Below are positions 28,758 through 38,788 of a stretch of 64,000 nt of DNA, in pieces. Position numbers and translations under genes: made by a program. The stretch is taken from the NCBI RefSeq assembly GCF_000142905.1, contig NW_013657652.1, positions 189,407 to 253,406 of the forward strand. The letters are read 5' to 3'. This DNA is from Thecamonas trahens ATCC 50062 (taxonomy: Eukaryota > Apusozoa > Apusomonadida > Apusomonadidae). Within the stretch, counting starts at the first letter, position 1. Every line of letters starts with the position of its first letter. The notes beneath the pieces were generated by a model. That model ran no database searches. It was given only the letters and a program-made list of their open reading frames with translations, and was not told the DNA's origin.

Positions 28758-31700
28758 TTACTCGCCTGAGCTCGGTAGGTAGTCGGCGACAGAGTTTGTC
28801 CGTTCCAGGACCCGGGCCTGTCCCCGCCGAAGATTTCCGTCGGTGACGCCGGCGGCGTCGGCAACTGACGCCAGCGATGCCAGCGATGCCAGCGACGACG
28901 TGCGTGAGCCAAAGGCGGAGCCACTGCGCGAGTGCCGCCGAACGACGGCCGGGACTCGAGCGTGCATGCTCAAGGCGTCGGGCGTCCGCCGTCCGGTGCT
29001 GCCACTGCCGGCGATGCCGAGGTGCGCCGCCCATACCTCGTCCATGCCGGCCATCGATGTCATCTGGTCCAGAGTGTCGAGCTCATCGGAACCCAACATC
29101 CCACCCGTGGCTTCGCGAATGCCGGCACTCGCGTCTGCCTCGTCTGCGTGCCTAAAGTTGGGCACCGACTCGGAGACAAACTGCTCCTGCTCGCGGAGCT
29201 CATTGGGCGTGATGATCGGAGACGGCTCTCGCTCAGGGGTGGTCTCGAGCTCAGCAATGTCTCCCGGGCGGTTGGCTATGGGCGAAGTCGAGAGGTTGCG
29301 ACTCCGTCGGCGCACGCTCTGCTGCCGCCCGACTGGCGCCGTCGTCGGCCGCATCGGCATCTTTGGCGGCACAACCGGTGGCTTGCCAACGAGCTCTGGC
29401 GGTGGCGCCACCAGTCGCATTTCCAGCTCTGATACCGACGACGATGATGATGACGACGACGACGACGACAACGACGACGACGATGCAGAACCAGTCGTTG
29501 CTGTCTGCGGTAGCGCATGGGGCAGCGGCATTGCGCTCGGTGACGACGATGATGGTGATGACGGCGATGACGACAGCTGGCTGTTGGCATCCTCGGGCGC
29601 CTCCCACGACGACGACGACGACGAACCAGTTGACGATGACGAGCCACTTGTGTCGCCGAGATCCGACGAATGCGATGTCGGCAGCGGCGGGAGGCGCGGC
29701 GATGGGGTGGGCGGAAGGCGCGTCGTAGCGCGTGGCGTCGGCGCAAGGCTCGCCGCTCCCTTGGGCGGGAGCGGCGGCACATAGACCATATCCCGCGGTG
29801 TGCCGCGAGGTGAGAGCGGCGGCGGAAGCGTCCCGATGGGCTCTGTCCCTGCTAGCGATGACGCTGGCGTCGACTCCGAGTCAAGCACCGCGCCCTTGGC
29901 CTTGCGAGCTCGCTCGCGTCGCGCGAGCGCAAGCAAAACGAGAATGATGCAGCAAATGCAGCAGCAGAGCCCGAGGAGGATGAGGAGCACAAAGCCGAGT
30001 GTGGAGAGCTTACGGTTGACGATGTAGTCGCTCGGGAGCAGGCGGCCCATCACCGCCTGCTGTCGCGACATAAGGGCCATTCCATTGGCGTCGACAAGCA
30101 CGTATTGGACCACCAGGCGGCCCGGATCAGCCGCCAGCTCGGGCGCCAGCTGGGCGATGGTCTGCCGGCCAAAGGCAAAGTCGAGCGCGACTGCACCGGA
30201 GCGCAGCGGTGTTGACTCCTGCTGTGCATCGGTCGGCGCGCTTCCGTCGCTTGTTGGCTGGTGCAGGGTCCATCGGAGCTCGGCCGGTGGTGCTCCGCCA
30301 GAAGCCACATAGTTGAGCTCCAGATCGAGGTAGGCCATTGTAAACGAGGTGTTGACCCGGATTGGAGCAAAGACTGTTACGGCCTCGGCATGCATGGCCT
30401 CGACAACAGCACCGGCTGCGTCCTCGACACGGATGCCGAGCCGGGCGTCGAGGGAGCAGACACTCGGGTTGTCCATCACCAGCGCGTCCCAAACGGTGTC
30501 GCGGACGCCAAACACCCACGATGTGTCGGCCATCGGAGACGAGACCAGCCATGGCGCCTCAAGGGCCACGCCAGTCGAGAGAGGCTCAGACGCGTTGCGG
30601 ATGATCGCGGTGATGCGGAGCGGATATGTGCCACCTGTTGCGTTGAGCGTGGCATTGAATAGGAGGCCGTCGCGGAGCACCGAGTCGGGTGTGATCGAGG
30701 TGTGGAGCCGTTCGCTTGAGGTCAGCGCGTACGCGGCTCGCGGGTATGGGTTGATGACGAGGGCGGTGGTCACCAGCGGCGCACCGGTCGTGCCGACATT
30801 GTTGATCAAGAAACCGGCGACATCCGCCGTACCCGCCGAAGCGTTGACGAGCCAGCTTTCGTCAAAGACGTGCGGCGCTTCGATGACGCCAAGCTCCTCA
30901 TTGACCGGCAAGAGCGGAGGAGGTGTGTCGTAGAGCGGAACAGAGAGGTGGCGATGGGTGTCCGTCAGCGTGAGGTGCATTGCGGCCGTGGCTGCGCCCA
31001 CCACGTTGACGACCCGGATCGGAGTGGGGACACTCACCGTGGTCTCGCCGTTGACGCCGGGCACTAGGACGCCCTGTGGGCGGGCGATGATGGTGACCGG
31101 CCCGCGGCTGATGGGTGGGCGCGAGTCGACACCGACAGCGTCGCGGACGGTGACAAACACTGTGGCCGAGCCCGAGGTCTGGGTTCGCGAGGCAAAAACG
31201 GCGAGTCGACAATGAGTGGGCCGTCGGCATGGCCGCCAAAGCGGCCACCATGGGAGAGCGGCGCTACGGCAAGGCCCGAACCTCCGCCGCCGATCTCTTC
31301 AACCCGCAGCGCGACTGAGAACGGCGCTGTGCCGCCGATCACCGACCCGGTTGAGACATTTGTCGAGACGCCAAGAACGACTGGGACGCTTGTGTCGAAC
31401 ACCACGGTCGGTGTGAGGGCGAGCGGATGGGCGTGAAGCTCGTGCGGTGCTGTCGAGTTGAGCTCGCGGGAGTAGCCGACCGAGTCAACTGCGGAGCACG
31501 AGGCGTACAAGACGAGAGTGTCACCGGATGTCGAGCTGAGAAGGCTCGCCGAGAGCGGATACCCGAGCGTGATGGCGACAGGAGAGGCGCCCGTGGCAAA
31601 CGGCTGGCTGCGGTTGGGCACAAGTACTATGGGCGGTTCGGCGGGATTGGACGCCGACCGGCCACGGAGCTGGCAGTTGGAGACTGTGTACGGCGGGTAG

Positions 31701-32956
31701 CCGCCGGTCATGCTCAAATCGAGGGTAAGGTTGGCGCCGAGGGTAGTAAAGAAGGTGCCGGTACCATCATCGACAATGGGGGCTGCAAAGGAGAGGTTGG
31801 TTACAAAGGGAGCGCGGGTCTCGAGCGGGCCGAGCGTCTGTCGGATGCTTGCAATGCGCGGACTTGACACAATGTCGATGTCGATGTAGATGTCGGTGCT
31901 GGGGAGGCTCGGCAGCTGGACGCCTGCCCAGGAGTGGCTGTCGAGCTCAGCCTGCGACGCCACGCTTGCAGTTGTCTCCGAGTCGATGCTGCTCCCGTCG
32001 CGGACAGTGATGGTGACGTTGATGGGCCAGATGGCATCGCTGACAGTTCCGAGGCTGGGGAGAACGGTGGTGAGCGGCGTGGATGTCACTGACTTGGTGG
32101 TGGCGAGTGCGGCGCCCGCAATGGTTGGCCGCGGATATGCGGTAATGAACGCGGGCTGCGCAGCAACAAAGATGGCCTCGCCGCCTTCGGCGTTCTCGAT
32201 GGTGGCGTAGGCGAGAAAGGATGTAGGCGCGCCAGCGTCGAGCGCCGACTCCTGAACCGAGGCCAGGCTCGGCAGCTGCGGGCGGGTGTAACGGGCCTCG
32301 GCCTCGGTGTTAGCCACACCTGATCCGAGGAGCAGGTCACTAGATGACGGTGTGATCGTTGTCGGTGGCGGCGAAGGCGGCGGCGTGGGCCCGGTCCACG
32401 GCGAGAGCCACCATTCGACGACAAACGGGAGCGAGCCGCCGGTGATGTTGACGACGGCGAGACCGATGGGCTCGCCAACCGCCACGTCTCGCAGCCCGGT
32501 GAGCCGCGGCTTACCGTCTGGCCTCGGGTACACAACGATTGCGCGCGGGGCCGAGGCCGGATGCACGCCGCCGGCGCAGCTGGCCGACTCGGACGAGTTG
32601 ACCGAGACGACGATGTCGTACTCGCCGGCAGCGGTAAAGGTAAAGACGTGCGAGGCAAAGTCAAAGGGCATGCCGCTGACGACGGCAGACTGTGTGCTGA
32701 CAAGCGGGTACGTCGACGGCGATGCGGAAGTGTGTGTGGCAACAAAGGTAAAGGTGCACGGCGCGTCGAGTGAGCAGGTGATGCCGACGCCCTTGCCAGT
32801 AACGTCGAGCTCGTTGCCGGCAGTGATGGTAGTCCCGTCCGACGAGGGATCAAACACATATGGTGGGTCACAGGTGGCAGCAGGTGCTGCAAGGGCGAGC
32901 CACACTACCAGGGCAGCCGCAGCAGCGAGCACCGTGCGGCGCCGATGGCGTGACAT
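28758..32956 (-). CDS. Single-pass surface protein with GGxxPF/Y repeats; frameshift at 31194-31198
   Basis: Two overlapping minus-strand frames together describe one protein of about 1,397 residues. It starts at ATG 32956 with a signal peptide (basic MSRHRRR, then a hydrophobic stretch to ~28). The ectodomain carries repeated GGSLPFVVEW, GGYPPYTVSN and GGTAPFSVAL motifs, each followed by YPRP or HPLA linkers, as in Ig-like/SprB- or Pom152-type beta repeats. The frame is lost at the five-base A run (plus strand) at 31194-31198; a run of six would continue it as DSPFFASRTQTSGSATVFV. One transmembrane helix lies at about 30000-29930 (VLLILLGLCCCICCIILVLLALA), Cys-rich, followed by basic residues. 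A Ser/Pro/Asp-rich tail of ~400 residues ends it. The one-base defect is probably an assembly error. Function is unknown; an adhesion or receptor role is possible. Confidence 0.75.
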
Positions 32957-33382
32957 GCGGGAGTGGGCCGTGAGCCGCAGCAGTGCCAGCAGCCTCGACC
33001 ACGGAGCAAACGACCGCAGACTCGGCAGGCCAGCAGACGCGTGGAAAGAGCTTCCAACACAGAAACACCAACTTGGACTCTACGGTCTCAAGGATGCGTG
33101 TGTATGTTGGTCGATGCGTGCGTGTGAGCGTGTGTGTGCGTGATGGTGGCAAGTGCGGGGCAGGGGGGTGACAGAGAGGGGATTGACCGCATTCGTTCGT
33201 TCCTTCGTTCGTTCGTTCGTCATGTTCGGTACGTTCGGTCGCCCGAGTTGTGGCGTTGCGGTTCGGGGTTGGGAGGGTTGAGGGGTGGTTGGGGGGGGGG
33301 GGGGTTGGGCGGCAGGGAGAGCGAGAGAGACGGGGCAGGGCAGGGCGGGCGACGGCGACGGCACACGACTCTCGACAGAACC
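32957..33382. other. Divergent spacer, surface-protein gene / LSM6, with (TTCG)n array
   Basis: The 426-bp region holds a (TTCG)n-type array at 33191-33220. This is the reverse complement of the GAACGA motif of the minisatellite at 1974-2215. G runs follow at 33285-33305, just upstream of the LSM6 start. No gene is seen here. Confidence 0.7.
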
Positions 33383-33800
33383 ATGACCCCTTCTGAGTTT
33401 TTGGCCACCGTTCTGGGCCGGCCTGTGGAGGTCAAGCTCGACACGGGTGTGGTGTACAAAGGTATGTGTGCGCAGGGGAGGCAGGGGGGGGGGAGGGAAG
33501 GGGGAAGGGGTAGCGAGAGGGACAGCCATGCCAGCGCCAGCTGCGGCACCTCAGTAGCACTCACCCCACCCCACCCACATAACCCCCCACCCACGTACCC
33601 CACCCACGTACCCCCCACCCACTTACCCATCCCCTCCCCCCTGCCCAGGAGTGCTCGCCTCGCTCGACGGGTTCATGAACCTGGTGCTGGAGCAGACCGA
33701 GGAGTTTGTCAATGGCAAGAAGACACGGGCGTACGGCGATGCCTTTCTCCGTGGGAACAACGTGACGTACATCTCGCTGCAAAAGGGCGCCGCAGCATGA
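33383..33800 (+). CDS. LSM6: U6 snRNA-associated Sm-like protein LSm6 (spliced)
   Basis: Exons 33383-33461 and 33649-33800 give a 76-residue protein ending at TGA 33798-33800. The product begins MTPSEFLATVLGRPVEVKLD and contains YKGVLASLDGFMNLVLEQTEE (Sm1) and YGDAFLRGNNVTYIS (Sm2, with RGNNV, the LSm RNA-binding loop). It aligns residue for residue with LSm6 (TPSDFLKxIIGRPVxVKL...LEQTEEYVNG...YGDAFIRGNNVLYIS). LSm6 is part of the LSm1-7 ring in mRNA decapping and of LSm2-8 on U6 snRNA. The splice phase interrupts the G of YKG. Confidence 0.96.
33462..33648 (+). other. Intron of LSM6, G-rich 5' half and C-rich 3' half
   Basis: The donor is GTATGT and the acceptor GCCCAG, 187 bp. The first ~60 bases are AGGGG-type. 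The last ~90 bases are repeated CCCACC/TACCCCCC units, so the two halves could pair. Confidence 0.9.
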
Positions 33801-34018
33801 TGCGCTGTGCCGATCAACGCAATCCGCAGTGCGCACTCTTCTTGCCAGCCCTGGCACGCGCCGACTGGCGTCGAACTCGCTCTGACCGTGTGGTAGCTGG
33901 CGGGGATCGCGGTGCCGTCGCAGTGACATCGGGTGCAGAAGCAAACTCGGGTGTATGAGGGTGTGGACAGGTGTGATCACGCTGTACCGTAAAGAGTTAG
34001 CCACCAGCCCATTGCATG

Positions 34019-35803
34019 CTACTTGAGAAAGGTGACAAAGGTGTCCGCGGCAAAGACATCCTCCAGCTGGGCAGCAGGGACCATGAGCTGGGTACACATG
34101 GCGTCAAAGTGGTGCTGGCCATCAGCCATCTCCACCAAGGCGGCGGCCTGCGCCGGGGAGAGCGCATCCCAAGTCCGGCGTGCCCCACCCGGCATGCCGC
34201 CGCTACCGCCACGGCCGCGCCTGCGGCTACTGCGCATTTTGTCGGGTGACGATACCGCCACCGACGCCGCAAGCGTGCCCGGTGGGACAGAGGCGGCGTC
34301 GATGGCATCTTCAAGCGCGAGAACGTAGCGATGGACGCGGCGGAGGATGCCGTGCAGAATGCCAAAGCGGACGAGGACAAGGACATCAATGTTGAGCGCG
34401 TCGAGATCGTGCGAGAGGCAAAACTCGGAGAGCGTGCGCGGCGCACGGAGCGCGGCGTACAGCTCGAGCACAGTCTTGCGCGATGGCGGCGGCGCGCCGG
34501 GCGGTGCCAGCACCCTCTGCGCCTGCGCCATTAGGGCCGAACCAGGCTCGTACAGCGCGTCGAATACAGGGGTGGTGTGGTAGACGTTGGAGAACTGAAA
34601 GATATCCACGAGCGCCACGTAGCCGGCAGCAACCAGCGCAGCACAGGCCTCAGCAGCGAGGTCCTCGGCCATACCGGCAAGCATCGCAATGCGCTTGACG
34701 TAGTTGAAGCCGTCGATAAACGGAAGGACGGCCAGGAGGGCGATACCCCACTCGTCAAGAAGCGGCTGCGGCGGTAGAGCAGCAACCAGCAGCGGCACGT
34801 CCCACGTCCGCACCTCGGCTGCCCGATCACTCGCTGCTGCCACCGACACGTCCAGCGAGAGAAACAGCGAGTTGCGCTCGTCAACTGTCACGTTGGCCGA
34901 GCCGGACTCGCGGAGCTGCGCAAAGACTGAGTTGACCAACGCAAGCAGCGGCTCGGTCTCGGCCGATGTCGCGGTCGGCGATGCCGGCGATGACGGCTCG
35001 CCTGCCTCGTCCTCGTCCTCGATGAGCATGTTGGTGTGCCGCGACACAAACGCACTCTCCTTCTCGAGCGCCGTTAGAAACGCCGCTGTCTTGGCCAGCA
35101 GTGGACGGAACGGCGCCGTGTCGGCCCGCGGCGTGAACACAAATGCGACATTGAAAAGCAGGTTGTTGCGTGGATAGTGCTCGCTCTCCAGATTCACGGC
35201 CATCGACAGCAACCGCAGGCCGTGCGCCGGCACCGCCACATCCACCAGCTTGTGGAAGAGCTCCGGCTTGGGAATGACAAACTCCTTGATCCGCACAAAC
35301 GCAGACGGCGGCATCGCTCCCGCTGGTGCCGCAAACAGCACCCGCGGCCCGCGCACCACATGGAACTCGGATACCACAATCGCCAGCAGCGAGGGGCACG
35401 CCACACTTTGCGCCGGTATCGGCTCAGACTCGCAACTTTCCTGGTCACTACTGTCGTCGCCGTCGTCATCGTCATCGTCATCGCCGTCGTCGTCGCCGTC
35501 GTCGCCATCATCATCGTCGTCGTCGTTCCCAGCGTAGTTGTCAACAGAGGCTTTAAAAAGAGACGCAGCAGCAGCGGCTGAGCCAACGTTTTCCTCGTGT
35601 CGTGACTCTTGGTGGTGTTGGTGGTCGCCGTCGTCGCCGTCGTCGTCGTCGACGTGTTCGGCTTCGTCCCCGGTGCTTCCGGCCAGGTGCAGCGACGGCG
35701 GTGGGAGGAAGACCTCAGCCGCCGACGGGATAGACGACGAGTGGGTGTCCGACACTAAGCCCGGTGGGAGGTCCATGGGGGAAGTGGGGTGGTGGCGCGT
35801 CAT
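34019..35803 (-). CDS. NPRL2: NPRL2-like subunit of the GATOR1/SEACIT complex
   Basis: This single exon of 594 residues starts at ATG 35803; an in-frame ATG at 35776 is an alternative. After a highly acidic, low-complexity N-terminus (Asp-rich tracts at about 50-125) comes the longin core: LAIVVSEFHVVRGPRVLFAA, then VIPKPELFHKLVDVAVPAHG, then NNLLFNVAFVF. This is the Npr2 pattern (F-x-x-x-x-G-P, YVIPKPEL, RNxLLFNxxFVF). Winged-helix segments and a C-terminal FDAMCTQLMVPAAQLEDVF follow. GATOR1 is the GAP for Rag GTPases and shuts down TORC1 when amino acids are scarce. Known NPRL2 proteins are about 380-615 residues; the excess here is the acidic leader. It is tandem with the membrane-protein gene upstream. 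Confidence 0.9.
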   Translation of the reverse strand: MTRHHPTSPMDLPPGLVSDTHSSSIPSAAEVFLPPPSLHLAGSTGDEAEHVDDDDGDDGDHQHHQESRHEENVGSAAAAASLFKASVDNYAGNDDDDDDGDDGDDDGDDDDDDDGDDSSDQESCESEPIPAQSVACPSLLAIVVSEFHVVRGPRVLFAAPAGAMPPSAFVRIKEFVIPKPELFHKLVDVAVPAHGLRLLSMAVNLESEHYPRNNLLFNVAFVFTPRADTAPFRPLLAKTAAFLTALEKESAFVSRHTNMLIEDEDEAGEPSSPASPTATSAETEPLLALVNSVFAQLRESGSANVTVDERNSLFLSLDVSVAAASDRAAEVRTWDVPLLVAALPPQPLLDEWGIALLAVLPFIDGFNYVKRIAMLAGMAEDLAAEACAALVAAGYVALVDIFQFSNVYHTTPVFDALYEPGSALMAQAQRVLAPPGAPPPSRKTVLELYAALRAPRTLSEFCLSHDLDALNIDVLVLVRFGILHGILRRVHRYVLALEDAIDAASVPPGTLAASVAVSSPDKMRSSRRRGRGGSGGMPGGARRTWDALSPAQAAALVEMADGQHHFDAMCTQLMVPAAQLEDVFAADTFVTFLK

Positions 35804-36045
35804 ACCGGGCTGTCGGGCTGTCGGACTGGCGTGCGCTGGAGGACGGAGAGAGCGTGCAGATCACCACCGAGCGCGACACCGCTGAGTTTGCATCGCACAT
35901 CCGCATCGCCTTCGCACCGAGGGTGTACTCGGCGTTGCACGTGTCACACCCGCACGAGGTGCCCGCCTCTCTGCTGCACAGCTCTGATCGCAGGCCCGCG
36001 GCTACTTTGTCGATGCATGCCAAGCCAAGTTTAACGCGCCGGCTC

Positions 36046-37194
36046 CTAGGGACTCGTTGTGGCGAGGAGGACAACGAAAACGGCAGTAAAGGCGAGGGCG
36101 AGGATCGGAATACGGGTGCGGATCGAGGCTGCATTGAGCTCGGTGGCAAGGCACACGAGTGCTGTTCCGAGGAAGAGAACGACAAAGAACAGGCGCGAGA
36201 CGCCGTCGAGTCGGCCGACAAGAAAGGTGACCAGGTGCGAGAGGACGGCAAAGAAGATGCCAAAGGTGTAGAGGACAAGGCGCAGGCGGCGGATGATGTT
36301 GCGCGAGGCGTAGGCTTCGGCGGCGAGAAATACACAGACAAAGCCAGTGACGAGTACGCCCAACGCGCCAATCATCCATGCAATGGCCCAATCGACCTTG
36401 AGCAGGCCTGTCGCCGCGTCGACGTGGGTGGCGTTTTCGAGAAAGGCAATGCCGGCAACAGGAAGAACCAGCAGCTCGCCAACTACAAAGAGCAGGACTA
36501 GCCGGAGCTCCGGGACCGAGAGCGCCACATCAGTGTAGAATGCCATCAGAAAGTAGACGTTGGCGCACTTGACGAGAGTGTCCATGACCGCCAGTGCAAA
36601 GGTGGCCGTTCCGCACGTTGCGTCGGTCGTGGTGATCACCTTGCGAAGGTAGTAGAGCGTGAGCGAACCGACCTGGCAGGCGAGAAGCAGGCCCCACGTG
36701 ACCGAGCCCGGGAGCAGGGCGCGATGGCTACACGCCGCCCACCCCACACGCATCATCATGCCCACAAGCAGCGCGTCGAGCGCCAGCACCGTCGCCACGT
36801 TGGTGGCATCGTCGCGAAAGTCAAACTCACACAGCGCACCGCCCGATGGCCCCAGTAGCAGCACCGCTGGCACAATCGCCAGCACCAGCCAGATCAGTAC
36901 CAGCGCGCCCGGCACCCCGTACTCCCGCCACCGCCACCGCCCGCCCCGCCGCCGCCCGACCCTGTACTCCGCCGCCCGCGCCCGGCCTGTTGGCACCGCC
37001 GACAGCGCACGCAGCGGCGTTGCCGCCCGCGACATGCTCCTCTCTCTCTGTCCATTCCCGTCGACGCCGCCAAGGCCCAGGCCCAGGCCCAGGCCCAGGC
37101 CCAAGCCCACGCCCCCGTCCTCGGCCTCTCCAGCCGACGCCGCAGGCGCCGTGGCCGCAAAGTACCGATACAGCCGCGCAGCCGGCGCGGACAT
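36046..37194 (-). CDS. Multi-pass membrane protein, family not recognised
   Basis: This 382-residue protein starts at ATG 37194 (MSAPAARLYRYFAATAP). A frame extension to 37383 only translates the (CT)n microsatellite. The N-terminal ~100 residues are Gly-rich, with GLGLGLGLGLG at about 30-42, and basic. Then come about nine hydrophobic segments, including ALVLIWLVLAIVPAVLLL, VTWGLLLACQVGSLTLYYL, LVLLFVVGELLVLPVAGIAF and WAIAWMIGALGVLVTGFVCVF. No cofactor or transport motif is evident. It could be a 7-9 TM receptor-like or transporter-like protein; I cannot assign it. The gene upstream on the plus strand is divergent, with the microsatellite between. Confidence 0.75.
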   Translation of the reverse strand: MSAPAARLYRYFAATAPAASAGEAEDGGVGLGLGLGLGLGLGGVDGNGQRERSMSRAATPLRALSAVPTGRARAAEYRVGRRRGGRWRWREYGVPGALVLIWLVLAIVPAVLLLGPSGGALCEFDFRDDATNVATVLALDALLVGMMMRVGWAACSHRALLPGSVTWGLLLACQVGSLTLYYLRKVITTTDATCGTATFALAVMDTLVKCANVYFLMAFYTDVALSVPELRLVLLFVVGELLVLPVAGIAFLENATHVDAATGLLKVDWAIAWMIGALGVLVTGFVCVFLAAEAYASRNIIRRLRLVLYTFGIFFAVLSHLVTFLVGRLDGVSRLFFVVLFLGTALVCLATELNAASIRTRIPILALAFTAVFVVLLATTSP

Positions 37195-37286
37195 GGTCTG
37201 CCCCCGTCGCCAACAAGTACCCGCCCACGCAAGGGGAGGGAGGATGAGAGAGAGAGAGAGAGAGAGAGCAGTGTTCGTGTGCACCA

Positions 37287-37367
<81 letters not shown>

Positions 37368-37445
37368 GGGAGGAGTCGGGCACCCTTACCTACCCACGCG
37401 CCCACACGCCCACACGCCCACCCATCTCCACCCAATTATACCTCT
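37195..37445. repeat. Divergent spacer filled by two (GA)n microsatellites
   Basis: (GA)n runs lie at 37246-37268 and 37289-37364, about 38 repeats in the longer one. They are the (CT)n strand for the membrane-protein mRNA. The remaining bases contain CCCACACG-type repeats at 37390-37430 just before the plus-strand start at 37446. Confidence 0.9.
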
Positions 37446-38768
37446 ATGGCGTCAGATTGGGAGGCCATGGTGGCGCTGGCCGAGGACGGACGCCATGCCG
37501 AGGCCGTTGCTTATTGGCGGGCGGTGTGCGCCGGCGGTGACGAGACAGTCGAGGTGGCGGACGCAGACGAGGCTGTACTCTCACTGATGGGCGCTCTGGT
37601 CAAGGGCGGTGCAAACGAGTTGGCCATCGAGGTGGTGACCGCCGATGGCGGATGGCCCCGTCCGGGCCCGGTGCTGACCTGCGGAGTCAAGGCGATGCTA
37701 GCCGAGGCGGACGGTACCGCCGACGGTGAGAGCGCCGACGCGCTTGTCCTCAAGGCCATGGATCTACTGCGGGCCGTGAGCGCCGACGGCGTGCTGAGCC
37801 TCGCTGGGTGCGCCGACGACATGCGGCGGACGATGCGCAGGGTATGGGCTGCATGGAGCAAGCGGCGGATGGAGGGCGTCAAGACGGCCACTGTGGCCGC
37901 GGTCGGCGTCCCGGTCTGCGCCGAGGCGACCGCCGTACTCGTCCGCGCACTCAACGCTGGCGCCACCGCGGGCATCATGCCGGACTTTACCCACCCCGGC
38001 GCGCTCGCTGGCTACATCGAGCGGCATCTGGTCTCGCGAGCGTCGCGGGTCGCCGACCTCCTGGTCATTCCTCACGCGCCGCACTGGCCATGGCTCTTCC
38101 GCGCGCTCCACAGCCTGTGGACGAGGTCGGACTCGCTTGCAGTCGTCTCGTTTGGTGGCGGGCCAGCCTTTGACTACACCGCGCTGGCGTCGGTGCGGAT
38201 GTTTGCGGCACCACGGCTGCCACTCGCTGCACACATCTTTGACTACGAGGTGCAGTGGGAGCCGTTCGCTGACGCGGTTGCTGCTCGCACGGCCGATGCG
38301 TTTCCGGTGGCAGGCGACGGCGCCGACTCGTGCACCTTTGCACGGTGCGACATCACGGTCGGCACCTCCGAGGCAGTCAACGCGTCTGTGCTTCCCGCAG
38401 TAGCGCTTGCCGGGCTTGTCATTGTCTCGTTTGTGGTCGAGGAGAACCGCGTGGCGCTGCGGGCGCGCGACTACGAGTTTTTCCGGCACGCACTGGCAGC
38501 CTCCCCGCCAGGTGCGCTCTGGCTCTTTACCGAGACCTCGCATCGGCAGTGGCCGGATATTGCGCGGGTGGCGCGCGAGGAGTGCGCGGCGCGCGGCATC
38601 GATGCCGCGGTCGCGGTTCCGCGGGTCAAAGGCCGCTCCGGCTACTCGCTGGTGGTGTGGCTGGTTCCGAGCAACGAGGCTACACCTGCAGCATCAAGCC
38701 ACGACGACGAGCTCTTTGCCACCTTTGAACGAGATCTCGCGCTGCACAACAACTCGCTCGCGCCATGA
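37446..38768 (+). CDS. Methyltransferase-like protein with helical N-terminus
   Basis: This 440-residue protein starts at ATG 37446 (MASDWEAMVALAEDGRHAEA). The first ~170 residues are helical pairs of TPR/PPR type. From ~185 on it looks like a Rossmann fold. VVSFGGGPAFDYTALASV matches the glycine-rich AdoMet motif I. HIFDYEVQW is at the position of motif II. AVALAGLVIVSFVVEENR is a motif IV-like strand. SPPGALWLFTETSHRQWPDI resembles the strand and loop that follow. No charged catalytic triplet or NPPY motif is visible, so the target is unknown. Class I methyltransferase is the best guess from the pattern, not a family match. The stop lies 20 bp from the convergent hydrolase stop. Confidence 0.65.
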   Translation: MASDWEAMVALAEDGRHAEAVAYWRAVCAGGDETVEVADADEAVLSLMGALVKGGANELAIEVVTADGGWPRPGPVLTCGVKAMLAEADGTADGESADALVLKAMDLLRAVSADGVLSLAGCADDMRRTMRRVWAAWSKRRMEGVKTATVAAVGVPVCAEATAVLVRALNAGATAGIMPDFTHPGALAGYIERHLVSRASRVADLLVIPHAPHWPWLFRALHSLWTRSDSLAVVSFGGGPAFDYTALASVRMFAAPRLPLAAHIFDYEVQWEPFADAVAARTADAFPVAGDGADSCTFARCDITVGTSEAVNASVLPAVALAGLVIVSFVVEENRVALRARDYEFFRHALAASPPGALWLFTETSHRQWPDIARVAREECAARGIDAAVAVPRVKGRSGYSLVVWLVPSNEATPAASSHDDELFATFERDLALHNNSLAP

Positions 38769-38788
38769 GGGCGGCCGACGAGACGCAG

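Noticed and set aside
37195-37383. SLSLSL-type N-terminal extension of the membrane protein
   Set aside because: Translation of the (CT)n microsatellite; not a signal peptide.
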